A stretch of DNA of 64,000 bases from Halobacillus halophilus DSM 2266 (GTDB taxonomy: Bacteria; Bacillota; Bacilli; Bacillales; Halobacillaceae), in the NCBI RefSeq assembly GCF_000284515.1, contig NC_017668.1, forward strand, positions 2,976,001-3,040,000, read 5' to 3'. This document shows positions 1 through 9,595 of this stretch, piece after piece (within the stretch, counting starts at the first letter, position 1; every line of letters starts with the position of its first letter). Below the pieces are notes generated by a model, which was not told the origin of the DNA, searched no databases, and saw only the letters and a program-made list of their open reading frames with translations. A program made the position numbers and the translations under genes.

Positions 1-373
1 CAGGGCAGTAAAATCCTGACTCCGCTTGGGAAAGAAGATAACCTTGAGCAAAGGAATAGACATAGCCGCCTGGACGTCCAAGTTCTGGTATATCTTTATG
101 AATGTATCCTACAATTCCCGCTCCATATGTTTCCTCAATCGTTTTTTTGTAGCCTTCATTTAACCACACTTCTGATTGGTCTTCCCCGTACTTATCATAT
201 TTTATTAACTTGGGCTGACCTTCGCGGTCTGTATGGCGTGCCCGCCTGTCAATCTCACCGGCGCATAAAGCACCAAATTTTTGCAGCTGTTCATCAGCCC
301 ATTCCCATAATGGCGGGTCGAATTGTTCCTTTAAAATCGTCTGCAGGTTTGAATCTTCCTCATAAAAATTCAC
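1..373 (-). CDS. acyl-CoA dehydrogenase family protein (N-terminal part, cut by window start)
   Basis: Partial gene; the coding frame runs off the left edge of the window. It starts at a GTG (complement of 371-373) preceded by a good AGGAGG ribosome binding site that lies inside the last codons of the upstream synthetase gene. The visible ~124 residues (beginning VNFYEEDSNL, containing YGAGIVGYIHKDIPELGRPG) resemble the N-terminal helical domain of large acyl-CoA dehydrogenases, FAD enzymes that desaturate acyl-CoA thioesters. The catalytic base and FAD-binding regions lie outside the window, so the subfamily (AidB/FadE-like) is a guess. Placement 10 bp after an acyl-CoA synthetase gene supports a shared acid degradation operon. 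Confidence 0.65.
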   Translation of the reverse strand, partial: MNFYEEDSNLQTILKEQFDPPLWEWADEQLQKFGALCAGEIDRRARHTDREGQPKLIKYDKYGEDQSEVWLNEGYKKTIEETYGAGIVGYIHKDIPELGRPGGYVYSFAQGYLLSQAESGFYCP

Positions 374-383
374 CGTTTTCCTC

Positions 384-1901
384 CTACCGATTATGGATTT
401 GGTCACGAAGCTGATTCTTCATTAATTTCCCTGTAGCGTTCCTAGGGAGTTCACTTATCTCTTCATAGAGCTTCGGGATTTTATAATCTGCAATCTCCTG
501 TCGTAAGTATTCCTTGCACTCTTCTGCAAGATGATTCATTGTTCCGTCCTGCACAATGAATGCTTTAACGGTTTCGCCCCAATCTGGATGAGGGACACCA
601 ATTACGGCGACATCCTGTACGTGTGGATGCCTGAGGAGCGCGTCTTCAATTTCACGAGGATAAACGTTCGAACCTCCCGATATAATGATGTCTTTTTTAC
701 GATCCACCACCCAATAGAAGCCATCCTGATCTCTTTGCGCAAGATCCCCAGTATATAGCCATCCGTCTTTCAGCGCTTCTTTTGTTTTCACTTCATCCTT
801 ATAATACCCTTTCATCGTTCCTTCTCCACGCAGAATGATTTCTCCTACTTCATCTATTCCCGCTTCATTTCCCTGATCATCTACTACCTTCATTTCACAA
901 TTTAAGGCTGCTCTCTGGCCGATACTCCCTGCTTTTTCATCATGTTCTAGCGGTAAGAGCAGTGACCCATTAGGTCCCGCTTCCGTTAAACCATATACAC
1001 AGTATAATTGCTCTGTGTCCAGCTGTTCCTGAATGAACTGTACCTCACTCCGTGATAAAGGAGCACCTCCATAGACCCAATATTTCATCCACGACAAGTC
1101 GATTTCCGTCACTTTAGGGTGCTTGGCCGTTAATAGATAAGCTACCGGTGCACCGAAGAAATGAGTAGTACGTTCCGAGGAAGCCAATTCAAGTAAAAGT
1201 TCCGGGCTAAAAGATGGAGCAAGAATATGAGCGGCCCCCACATACGTTCCAGCAGCCATAAAAAGGTGAAGCGGAGCAGAATGACTAAGCGGCATCATAT
1301 GCAGCATACGGCTGCTTGGCTTCATCTCCATTTCCACTGCCATCATTCGGGATACTGTCAAAATATTGCGGTGAGTGAATACCACTCCTTTCGGTTTTCC
1401 GGTTGTACCAGAGGTATAGAGGATCGAAGCTTCTGTATCTTCCTCGGCCGTGTTCACGATTTCCGTCCCGCTTTCATTGGACATCAATTCTTCAAATGAT
1501 AGCCAATAATCCGTAGCTGAACCTGTTTTGATAAATGTCCCTTTTTTCTCGTGTACGAGATCAGTCACTTGTTCAAATAGAAGTTCATGAGTCAGAAAGA
1601 ACGTCGTATCACTATGATCAAAAATATAGGATAGCTCGCTGTTGATTAATCGAGCATTTACAGGCACGGCAATGGCACCAACCCGGTGAACAGCAAAATA
1701 ACTGATGACAAATTCGATCGTATTCGGCATATGGATCATTACTTTATCGGCTGGCTGAATACCTAGGCTCCGCAAAGCATGTGCAAACTGATTTACTTTA
1801 AAATTCCATTCCTTATAAGTCAAACGGCTAGTCGGAGTAATTAAACCCTCTTTTAGAGGATATTTACGGGACTGATAAGCTAAAAGTTCTGATAGATTCA
1901 C
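384..1901 (-). CDS. AMP-dependent acyl-CoA synthetase/ligase
   Basis: 505-residue member of the acyl-adenylate-forming (ANL) superfamily; activates a carboxylic acid with ATP to acyl-AMP and then acyl-CoA. Visible motifs in order: phosphate-binding loop YTSGTTGKPKG (about residue 162), YGLTEAGP, YTGDLAQRD, the hinge/A8 region GGSNVYPREIE, and the C-terminal catalytic lysine motif NATGKLMK. Full length with no breaks. It overlaps the upstream MerR gene by 4 bp and is followed 10 bp later by an acyl-CoA dehydrogenase, so the three form one operon. Substrate (medium/long-chain or branched acid) cannot be read from sequence. Confidence 0.9.
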   Translation of the reverse strand: MNLSELLAYQSRKYPLKEGLITPTSRLTYKEWNFKVNQFAHALRSLGIQPADKVMIHMPNTIEFVISYFAVHRVGAIAVPVNARLINSELSYIFDHSDTTFFLTHELLFEQVTDLVHEKKGTFIKTGSATDYWLSFEELMSNESGTEIVNTAEEDTEASILYTSGTTGKPKGVVFTHRNILTVSRMMAVEMEMKPSSRMLHMMPLSHSAPLHLFMAAGTYVGAAHILAPSFSPELLLELASSERTTHFFGAPVAYLLTAKHPKVTEIDLSWMKYWVYGGAPLSRSEVQFIQEQLDTEQLYCVYGLTEAGPNGSLLLPLEHDEKAGSIGQRAALNCEMKVVDDQGNEAGIDEVGEIILRGEGTMKGYYKDEVKTKEALKDGWLYTGDLAQRDQDGFYWVVDRKKDIIISGGSNVYPREIEDALLRHPHVQDVAVIGVPHPDWGETVKAFIVQDGTMNHLAEECKEYLRQEIADYKIPKLYEEISELPRNATGKLMKNQLRDQIHNR

Positions 1902-2287
1902 AGGGGTTCCCCTCTCCTTTTTACTAACTCTTCCTCAAACTTCTGCAGCCACGAATTCATCTCAGCCTTCAATTGCTCCAATTCCAATAAACGACGATCA
2001 ATTTCTTTCATTTTTCTGCGACCATACTCCATTGTTTTTTCTAATTGCTGTACACCCGAAGGATCAAGATCAATCAGTTGGATCATGTTTTTAATTTCTT
2101 CGAGTTGAAATCCATATTTTTTCCCACGAAAAACTAGACTTAACCTGGTTATGTCTTTTCGGCTGAATCGTCTATGTCCATTTTCTCGATGGGGGTGAAC
2201 GAGTCCAATTTCTTCATAGTAGCGGATCGTTCTTGTGGTCACCTGAAATTTTTCTGCCACTTCAGCAATTGCTAAATCTTCAACCAT
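1898..2287 (-). CDS. MerR family transcriptional regulator of the acyl-CoA operon
   Basis: 129-residue MerR-type regulator: winged helix at residues ~5-75 with the characteristic RTIRYYEEIGLV segment and a following dimerisation coiled coil (residues ~80-125). No C-terminal cysteine cluster or large ligand domain, so not a metal sensor of the MerR/CueR type. First gene of the operon with the acyl-CoA synthetase (ATGA overlap). A near-palindromic operator sits in a 19-bp promoter spacer just upstream, so autoregulation is likely. By analogy with LiuR-type MerR regulators of acyl-CoA degradation in other bacteria it may sense an acyl-CoA intermediate; that is inference. Confidence 0.88.
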   Translation of the reverse strand: MVEDLAIAEVAEKFQVTTRTIRYYEEIGLVHPHRENGHRRFSRKDITRLSLVFRGKKYGFQLEEIKNMIQLIDLDPSGVQQLEKTMEYGRRKMKEIDRRLLELEQLKAEMNSWLQKFEEELVKRRGEPL

Positions 2288-2326
2288 CTTTCCCTCCTTG
2301 ATGCGTTTGAAAATTCTAACAATTAC

Positions 2327-2357
2327 ACTATACCATTTACGTTAACGTTAAGTTCAA
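2327..2357 (-). promoter_or_regulatory. MerR-type promoter with operator dyad in a 19-bp spacer
   Basis: On the minus strand the -35 TTGAAC (2352-2357) and -10 TATAGT (2327-2332) are separated by exactly 19 bp. The spacer contains a dyad centred on ACGTTAACGT (2339-2348), extending with one mismatched pair to 16 bp. An overlong 19-bp spacer with the dyad inside it is the hallmark of MerR-activated promoters. It lies 40 bp upstream of the merR-like gene start. Confidence 0.75.
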
Positions 2358-2381
2358 CTTAAAAAATTTGGAAATTATAAT

Positions 2382-2412
2382 AAAAAAATACCCCGTTTGT
2401 TAAACAGGGTAT
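2382..2412 (-). terminator. Rho-independent terminator of the 2422-3231 gene
   Basis: Eleven-bp arms (2388-2398 and 2402-2412, one mismatch) around a 3-nt loop, followed on the minus strand by a run of U (A-run at 2382-2388). Confidence 0.8.
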
Positions 2413-2421
2413 GCTGGCTCA

Positions 2422-3231
2422 TTAATTCTGTCGTGATTGTAAAAGAAATAAGAAAGCGAGTAAGGATTGGGGTATTTCCTCGCGCCTCTTCCATTCAACC
2501 AAGTATCCATTTACTTCTTCAAAGCGTTCTGCCGCTTCTACAGGGATGGCATTCTGTTTAATAACAGCCCAGACGTTCCCTTCATGATCCTTAACGTTAT
2601 AATGGCCAATATAAGGATCCCCCTCCGCACTCCATCTGCAGTAATCTTTCTCTATATAGCGAAAAATCCTCCTGCCTGTGGTCTTATGTTTCGTATCTTT
2701 TGTATAAGCCACATAATGCCCTTTTGGAAGCTGAACATATCCGCGCCAGGAGAACCCTCCCTTCTTCTCTATGTGGTACACAGCATCTCCGTGTTGATTG
2801 TACATGATATAGTCTGCAGAAAGAATCGATCCATAATAAGCGAGAAATGTAAGCTTATGCAGCAAGTTGGGTTTTTCATTAATGTGAGTGTATGCCTTTC
2901 CATCCATATCATATAATGTGGCCTGAAACACATCCTTCGTACTATGCCCCACATACATGCGTGCTGGAAGCTTTTCAACTGGCTCTATTATATGATCTTC
3001 TGTAAAACCGTTATCGGTCTGTTTAGCTTTTTCATAATCACGATAGCCGGTTTTTAACAAAGCGAGTCCGCTGATCGTTAACACAGGTCCGTACAGAAGA
3101 CTCAGTGGAAAGCTTTGATATTGCAAGGCAAGGATACTTAGTAAGAAAAACAGGCCGCCGGCGAACAACACCCCTCCCGTAATCAACTGCCTCCTGCCGT
3201 CCTGCCGGATCAGAGTTTGGACATTCGTCAT
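2422..3231 (-). CDS. unrecognised two-TM protein under sigma-W-type control
   Basis: 269 residues. The N-terminus carries two hydrophobic segments (about residues 17-37 and 43-60), followed by a polar, tyrosine-rich, probably beta-rich C-terminal ~190 residues that is predicted cytosolic. Repeated short motifs such as YIGHYNVKDHEGN and YDMDGKAYTHI suggest a beta-barrel of the LURP-one/tubby type, but this is only an impression. A good RBS (AGGAGGAGAGGTG) precedes the ATG. It is monocistronic with its own terminator. The upstream promoter matches the sigma-W consensus exactly, which points to a cell-envelope stress role. No function is assigned. Confidence 0.75.
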   Translation of the reverse strand: MTNVQTLIRQDGRRQLITGGVLFAGGLFFLLSILALQYQSFPLSLLYGPVLTISGLALLKTGYRDYEKAKQTDNGFTEDHIIEPVEKLPARMYVGHSTKDVFQATLYDMDGKAYTHINEKPNLLHKLTFLAYYGSILSADYIMYNQHGDAVYHIEKKGGFSWRGYVQLPKGHYVAYTKDTKHKTTGRRIFRYIEKDYCRWSAEGDPYIGHYNVKDHEGNVWAVIKQNAIPVEAAERFEEVNGYLVEWKRREEIPQSLLAFLFLLQSRQN

Positions 3232-3254
3232 CTACTTCACCTCTCCTCCTATTT

Positions 3255-3280
3255 TACGATCCCTTTTGGTAAAAGTTTCA
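3255..3280 (-). promoter_or_regulatory. sigma-W (ECF) type promoter
   Basis: Minus strand reads TGAAAC (3275-3280), 16 bp, CGTA (3255-3258). This equals the B. subtilis sigma-W consensus TGAAAC-N16-CGTA. It lies ~24 bp upstream of the start codon at 3231, with the RBS between them. Confidence 0.72.
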
Positions 3281-3323
3281 TAGTTATAGTTTACCATATT
3301 CAACCTCTGATCCCACTGACATA

Positions 3324-3353
3324 CAAAAAAAGCGCCCCGGCATACAGGGCGCT
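3324..3353 (-). terminator. terminator of glpD
   Basis: AGCGCCC (3331-3337) pairs with GGGCGCT (3347-3353); on the minus strand the hairpin is followed by a run of seven U. It lies 14 bp past the glpD stop. Confidence 0.85.
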
Positions 3354-3366
3354 CTTCTGTGGAAGT

Positions 3367-5034
3367 TTATGCATATTCAATTGGGACTACGGCTTCTTTT
3401 AGAAGCTGGTCCAGTTCTTGCGTGTAGGTGCGTTTTTGTTCATCGGTGTAATTCAAGGCTTTTGCCATATAGTTAATAACCGCTTCCTTGTGTTCATGAA
3501 CCCAGTTAATATTGAAGAATAAAGCTGCCGTCCTGCGCACAAAGAAGTCGACCGGTTTATACGTGAATTCTGCTTCCAATGCATAAGCAAGCTGGGCAAA
3601 AACTACCGGTTCAAGCTGCGCCTGCTGAGCTTCCTGTTTACGATTTTTATAAATATGGAAGACCGCATCTACATTGGAGCCGTAAAGACGGACAAGTTTT
3701 TCAGCCGTTTCTTCTGAAAGACCGATGGATTCTCCAATCTGAATTCTCTCTTTTAAGAACTGCTTAAATCCTTGGGAGCCATTTACTTCTCCACCGGAAA
3801 TCGGCATGTACTTCGTTTCAGAGTCAGAGTAAAGAATTCCGTATTCCTCCATCAGTTGATCACGTACGATATCCACAGCTTGTTGTGACATTTTACGGTA
3901 ACCAGTTAATTTACCGCCTGCCATAGAAATCAAACCTGAATCAGAAATAAAGATTTCATCTTTTCGGGAAATTTCTGATGGGTCTTTTCCTTCCTCATGA
4001 ATCAATGGACGTACCCCTGCCCAGCTGGATTCTACATCTTCAGCTGTTACCTCAACGGTTGGAAACATGTCGTGAATCGCATTTAGCACATAGTCACGAT
4101 CATCTTCCGTCATGGTCGGGTGCGAAATCTCATCAGAATACTCCGTGTCGGTTGTACCAACATAAGTCTTACCATCACGAGGAATGGCAAAGATCATTCG
4201 ACCATCCGGGCTGTCGAAATAAATTGCCTGTTTAAGCGGGAATTCAGACTGATCGAACACGAGGTGTATTCCTTTTGTAAGCTGAAGGGTTTTTCCTTTT
4301 TTCGACCCATCAATTTCACGCAGATCATCTACCCATGGGCCACCTGCGTTAATAATTTTTTTAGCTTTCACATGATATTGCTTCCCGGAGATCGTATCTT
4401 CTATTTTAGCTCCGACCATCTTCCCGTCTTCATTATAGATAAAATCAACCACTTTAGCGTAGTTAAGGGAGTTTGCCCCGTGTTCTACTGCTTTTTTCAT
4501 AACTTCAAGCGTTAAGCGGGCATCGTCGGTTTTATATTCTACATAGAAACCGGCTCCTTTAAGGTTTTCCTTCTTAACAAGTGGCTCGCGTTCTAACGCT
4601 TCTTCCGGGCTGAACATCGTTCGGCGTTCCGATTTTTTCACCCCTGCCAGGTAATCATAGACACGCAGCCCAAGACTTGTCGAAAATGGACCAAAATTAC
4701 CTCCCTGATGGAACGGGAGCATCATCCACTCTGGTGTGGTTACGTGAGGACCATTTTCGTACACGATTTCACGTTCTTTCCCTACTTCTGCCACCATTTT
4801 AACTTCGAAATTCTTAAGGTAACGAAGACCTCCATGGACAAGCTTCGTGGATCGGCTGGAAGTACCAGCTGCGTAATCCTGCATTTCAACTACTGTTGTT
4901 TTCAGTCCTCGGCTGGCTGCATCGAGAGCAATTCCAGATCCAGTAATGCCGCCGCCAATGACAAGGACATCCCAATCTTCTTGGGTGAGTTTATCAAAAT
5001 GTGATGTTCTCTCATAACTTGAGAAGGGTTTCAT
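3367..5034 (-). CDS. glpD: aerobic glycerol-3-phosphate dehydrogenase
   Basis: FAD-dependent membrane-associated enzyme oxidising sn-glycerol-3-phosphate to dihydroxyacetone phosphate and passing electrons to menaquinone. The N-terminal dinucleotide fold VIGGGITGSGIALDAASRG and the GTSSRSTKLVHGGLRYL signature are intact; the protein is 555 residues, typical for Bacillaceae GlpD. The start is set at the ATG at 5034 (MKPFSSYERTS) because an AAGGAGAG site lies just upstream; an in-frame ATG at 5076 has no such site. Third enzyme of the glycerol regulon after glpF and glpK, with its own promoter and a leader terminator, consistent with GlpP antitermination. Confidence 0.96.
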   Translation of the reverse strand: MKPFSSYERTSHFDKLTQEDWDVLVIGGGITGSGIALDAASRGLKTTVVEMQDYAAGTSSRSTKLVHGGLRYLKNFEVKMVAEVGKEREIVYENGPHVTTPEWMMLPFHQGGNFGPFSTSLGLRVYDYLAGVKKSERRTMFSPEEALEREPLVKKENLKGAGFYVEYKTDDARLTLEVMKKAVEHGANSLNYAKVVDFIYNEDGKMVGAKIEDTISGKQYHVKAKKIINAGGPWVDDLREIDGSKKGKTLQLTKGIHLVFDQSEFPLKQAIYFDSPDGRMIFAIPRDGKTYVGTTDTEYSDEISHPTMTEDDRDYVLNAIHDMFPTVEVTAEDVESSWAGVRPLIHEEGKDPSEISRKDEIFISDSGLISMAGGKLTGYRKMSQQAVDIVRDQLMEEYGILYSDSETKYMPISGGEVNGSQGFKQFLKERIQIGESIGLSEETAEKLVRLYGSNVDAVFHIYKNRKQEAQQAQLEPVVFAQLAYALEAEFTYKPVDFFVRRTAALFFNINWVHEHKEAVINYMAKALNYTDEQKRTYTQELDQLLKEAVVPIEYA

Positions 5035-5155
5035 GTTATCTCTCCTTATTTCGTTGGGCTTCATTAATGTTACCATCTTCTGCTACGTTTATTCCCCATT
5101 ATTCGAGGAAATATGTGTGCAATTACCTATTGAGACAGAATCTTTAGCCGGATAC

Positions 5156-5211
5156 AAAAAAAAGAGACCACGAGCAGCTTTATGCTATATACATAAAGGA
5201 TCGTGGTCTCT
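5156..5211 (-). promoter_or_regulatory. glpD leader terminator, probable GlpP antitermination site
   Basis: In the 5' leader of glpD an 11-bp perfect stem (5163-5173 with 5201-5211) encloses an inner 7-bp stem CTTTATG/CATAAAG and is followed on the minus strand by eight or nine U. Being between promoter and start codon, it would stop transcription unless antiterminated. Known biology: GlpP bound to glycerol-3-P antiterminates glpD and glpFK leaders in B. subtilis; glpP is encoded in this window. Confidence 0.78.
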
Positions 5212-5247
5212 CCATATCTCCGACCGATTGAATTAACTTGTATGGCT

Positions 5248-5275
5248 ATTATATCAGATTGTACCCAGAAGTCAA
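5248..5275 (-). promoter_or_regulatory. sigma-A promoter of glpD
   Basis: Minus strand TTGACT (5270-5275), 16-bp spacer, TATAAT (5248-5253). It starts right at the glpK stop codon, so glpD has its own transcription start ahead of the leader hairpin. Confidence 0.7.
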
Positions 5276-5278
5276 AAA

Positions 5279-6778
<1,500 letters not shown>

Positions 6779-6806
6779 TTATAATTCCTCCTCTAATTAT
6801 TAAGTA

Positions 6807-7607
6807 TTAAGTAGTTTGGACTTTCTTCAGCTCGATCCTCATGGATGAAATAAGCAAGGTTACTATAATTACAGATAGCACCCAAAATCCTGCCGTGTAA
6901 CTTCCTTTAAATATGGCCTGGTAAAATAAACCTCCATACACGCCTCCGATAATCGGACCAAGTACAGGCACCCATGAATAACTCCAATCAGATCCGCCTT
7001 TACCCGGAATAGGTAGAACAGCGTGAGCTATTCTTGGACCTAAATCACGCGCGGGGTTAATTGCATAGCCGGTTGTAGCTCCAAGAGACATACCAATCGC
7101 TACAATTAACAAGCCAACAATTATGGGATTTAGACCTTCAGTAAATTCGTTTGCACCAATGAACAAAATCCCCATCACTAGTACGAAGGTTCCAATTATT
7201 TCACTAATCAAATTGGAAATTGGGCTCCTGATCGCTGGATCTGTGCAAAAAATAGATTTAATAGCCAATTGGTCTTCTGTATCTTTCCAATGAGGGATGT
7301 AATGAAAGAATACAATGACTGCGCCGATAAAAGCGCCTATCACCTGAGCTGTAATATACATTGGCACCTTTTGCCATGGAAAATCTCCAACGGATGCCAG
7401 GCCAAGCGTAACGGCAGGATTAATATGTCCACCGGTCAAGTTTCCTACGGCATAAACACCCATGGCTACAGCCAGTCCCCATGCTACCGTAATAAGAACC
7501 CATCCTCCGTCTGCCTTCGTATCTTTCAAGTTGGCACCGGCAATAACGCCACCGCCAAGAATGATAAGTATCATCGTTCCAATCAGTTCACCCATGAACT
7601 CAGTCAA
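6807..7607 (-). CDS. glpF: glycerol uptake facilitator (aquaglyceroporin)
   Basis: MIP-family channel of 266 residues with six TM segments and two half-helix NPA motifs: GGHINPAVTLG (residues ~60-70) and GYAINPARDLGP (~185). The Asp after the second NPAR is typical of glycerol facilitators rather than water channels. The start is a TTG at 7607 (TTG-ACT-GAG), chosen because AAGGAGAG sits at the right distance; the next ATG is too far. First gene of glpFK, preceded by a terminator-containing leader. Confidence 0.94.
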   Translation of the reverse strand: MTEFMGELIGTMILIILGGGVIAGANLKDTKADGGWVLITVAWGLAVAMGVYAVGNLTGGHINPAVTLGLASVGDFPWQKVPMYITAQVIGAFIGAVIVFFHYIPHWKDTEDQLAIKSIFCTDPAIRSPISNLISEIIGTFVLVMGILFIGANEFTEGLNPIIVGLLIVAIGMSLGATTGYAINPARDLGPRIAHAVLPIPGKGGSDWSYSWVPVLGPIIGGVYGGLFYQAIFKGSYTAGFWVLSVIIVTLLISSMRIELKKVQTT

Positions 7608-7648
7608 TAATCTTCTCTCCTTCCTGTTAGTTAGCCGTTCTTACATAG

Positions 7649-7695
7649 AAAAAACCACACAAACTAATCGCTTCTAGCTGAAAGCGTTTGTGTGG
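7649..7695 (-). promoter_or_regulatory. glpF leader terminator, probable GlpP antitermination site
   Basis: Perfect 10-bp stem CCACACAAAC/GTTTGTGTGG (7655-7664 and 7686-7695) with an inner CGCTT/AAGCG helix, followed on the minus strand by a U-run. It lies between glpP and the glpF start, where B. subtilis glpF has its GlpP-controlled leader terminator. Same double-stem architecture as the glpD leader. Confidence 0.78.
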
Positions 7696-7728
7696 CTTCG
7701 TCAGTTTCGATCACGAAAGGACTAAAGT

Positions 7729-8283
7729 TTATCTTTGCTTATATTGCCATAAACCAGAACGTGAAGTTGAAACTGCTGAAGCCCCCGCTTCAAGAGCTCG
7801 ATCGATCTCATCATTCGTTCGAATCAAACCGCCCGCAATAACAGGCATGTCCAATTGATCTTTAATCTCTTTTATCATTCCCGGTAATACCCCAGGTAAA
7901 ACTTCCACAAAATCAGGCTTTGTTTTCTGGATGATTGTTATATTATGGTCAATAGCCTGGCTGTCTATTAGAAATAATCGCTGAACAGATATAAGATCGT
8001 GCTTTTTAGCCTGATGGATTACATTGGTCCTTGTTGAGATCACACCATCGGGTTTAACTTCCTGGGCTACATACTCCATTCCATAATCATCCGCTTTCAA
8101 TCCTTGAATTAAGTCGACGTGTACAAGTACTTTTTTCCCAGCTTTTTGTCCGATTCTTACCAGTTTTCGAAGTAATCCTAAGCGGCTGTCCAGGAGAATT
8201 ATATATTCCGTTTCACTATCTAATAAAGCTTCAAAATCTTTAATCTTTCGAACAGCCGGCAGGACAGATTGATGAATAGTCAT
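7729..8283 (-). CDS. glpP: glycerol-3-phosphate-responsive antiterminator
   Basis: 184-residue GlpP-family protein; full length with the family features VHVDLIQGLKADDYG, the DGVISTR segment and the TIM-barrel phosphate-binding end VIAGGLIRTNDEI followed by GASAVSTS. In B. subtilis GlpP with bound glycerol-3-P acts at the mRNA leaders of glpFK and glpD to allow read-through and stabilise the messages. Here it sits directly upstream of glpF, and both predicted target leaders carry terminator hairpins. Its own start is ATG at 8283. Confidence 0.94.
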   Translation of the reverse strand: MTIHQSVLPAVRKIKDFEALLDSETEYIILLDSRLGLLRKLVRIGQKAGKKVLVHVDLIQGLKADDYGMEYVAQEVKPDGVISTRTNVIHQAKKHDLISVQRLFLIDSQAIDHNITIIQKTKPDFVEVLPGVLPGMIKEIKDQLDMPVIAGGLIRTNDEIDRALEAGASAVSTSRSGLWQYKQR

Positions 8284-8413
8284 CAGTTCACCTCATTTCT
8301 TTTAAGAACCTTCGATAAATGATGCTGTTGATTCCCAAAATAGGTTAGGGATTCATTCCTTTTCCCTTTAGGATGAAGAACTAGGGAAAGTGGGACTCCA
8401 TATTTATCAGGAA

Positions 8414-8953
8414 CTACGCTTGCCGGGATCCATTTAGGACTGAATCGGATTCCTTACGCTTGTCCATCTCTTCCTTCGTATAAATTACTTTCATTGGATT
8501 ACCTCCAACAAAAGTTCCAGCAGGCACGTCCTTATGAACCAGCGTACCTGCGGAGACAACTGCTTGATCTCCTATGGTAATACCCGGGAGAATCGTCGTA
8601 TTGGCCCCAATCAGTACTTCATCCCCGATGGTGACATCACCTAATCGATATTCATCAATTAGATACTCGTGAGCTAATATGGTTGTATTATAGCCGATCA
8701 CCGTATTGCGGCCTACTCGAATCCGTTCCGGAAACATAATGTCCACCATAACCATTAAGGCGAACGCGGTTTGCTTTCCAACTTCCATACGTAAAAGTGT
8801 CCGATAGAGCCAGTTTTTCATCCCCAGAAAAGGGGTGTAGCGAGCCAGCTGAATAACTGTAAAGTTTTTAACCACCTTGAAAAACGGCACCGTTTTATAG
8901 ATGTGCCATAAAGAATTCGCACCTTCAACTGGATAACGCTCCGTTTTTCTCAT
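8414..8953 (-). CDS. yvoF: hexapeptide-repeat O-acetyltransferase (YvoF-like)
   Basis: 179 residues; the C-terminal half is a left-handed beta-helix of hexapeptide repeats (IRVGRNTVIG, VTIGDEVLIGANTTILPG, ITIGDQAVVSAG, VHKDVPAG) ending in the FVGGNPMKVI lid typical of acetyl-CoA-dependent sugar acetyltransferases. It is the last gene of the hprK operon, 3 bp after ppaX, exactly the B. subtilis order hprK-lgt-yvoD-ppaX-yvoF. The acceptor substrate is unknown. Confidence 0.85.
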   Translation of the reverse strand: MRKTERYPVEGANSLWHIYKTVPFFKVVKNFTVIQLARYTPFLGMKNWLYRTLLRMEVGKQTAFALMVMVDIMFPERIRVGRNTVIGYNTTILAHEYLIDEYRLGDVTIGDEVLIGANTTILPGITIGDQAVVSAGTLVHKDVPAGTFVGGNPMKVIYTKEEMDKRKESDSVLNGSRQA

Positions 8954-8956
8954 AGG

Positions 8957-9595
8957 TTATCCTCCTGTAATTTCAAGCAGTTCACTCATATGGTCCAGCA
9001 TATAATCAGGCTTAAGCTGCTCAAGTACTTCTCTGCCTTTAACCGTCCAAGCTACGCCCGCCGTGTGAGTACCAGCATTATGACCGGCTTCAATATCATG
9101 CGTGTTATCTCCAACCATCAGGGACTCGGATGCTTTGGAGTCTAAAGCATGAAGAGCCTTAACAATCGGTTCAGGATGAGGTTTTGCGTTGGTTACATCA
9201 TCAAGGGTGATAATGGTTTCAAAAAAACCGTCAAGACCCGTAATTTCAAGACCCATCTGAACCGTGTTTTTCATTTTGGTAGTTACAATCCCCATTCTGT
9301 AACCTGCTTCCTTTAACTGGCGGATTGTATCCACGACTCCGTCATAAGCCCTGACATAAGACTCATGATTTTCAATATTATGTTTCCGATAAGTTTCTAC
9401 CATGTCTTCCACACGCTCGGGATTAATCTTTTCTAAACTCTCGCGAAGAGGAGGACCAATAAAGTCCAGAATTTCATCTCTAGTGTACGAACGGTCACTG
9501 TATTCATTTATGGTATGGGTAAACGAAGCGATAATCAGGTCATTCGTATCGATCAGGGTTCCATCTAAATCAAATAGAATGGTGCGTATGTTCAT
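8957..9595 (-). CDS. ppaX: pyrophosphatase PpaX (HAD family)
   Basis: 212-residue HAD hydrolase with all motifs: nucleophile DLDGTLIDT (residues ~9-17), Thr in GIVTTKMKN, Lys in ANAKPHPEP-type segment TNAKPHPEP, and acidic motif MVGDNTHDIEAG. In B. subtilis PpaX hydrolyses the pyrophosphate released when HprK/P dephosphorylates Ser46-P HPr by phosphorolysis, so co-location with hprK is functional. The start overlaps the yvoD-like gene end by 26 bp; RBS AAGGAAACTT precedes the ATG. Confidence 0.93.
   Translation of the reverse strand: MNIRTILFDLDGTLIDTNDLIIASFTHTINEYSDRSYTRDEILDFIGPPLRESLEKINPERVEDMVETYRKHNIENHESYVRAYDGVVDTIRQLKEAGYRMGIVTTKMKNTVQMGLEITGLDGFFETIITLDDVTNAKPHPEPIVKALHALDSKASESLMVGDNTHDIEAGHNAGTHTAGVAWTVKGREVLEQLKPDYMLDHMSELLEITGG

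Noticed and set aside
5035-5076. longer N-terminus for GlpD starting at 5076
   Set aside because: The extra 14 residues are unlike GlpD and the AAGGAGAG site fits the start at 5034.
7677-7690. cre-like site (TGAAAGCGTTTGTG) in the glpF leader
   Set aside because: Two or more mismatches at fixed positions of the CcpA consensus, and the bases are explained by the terminator stem.
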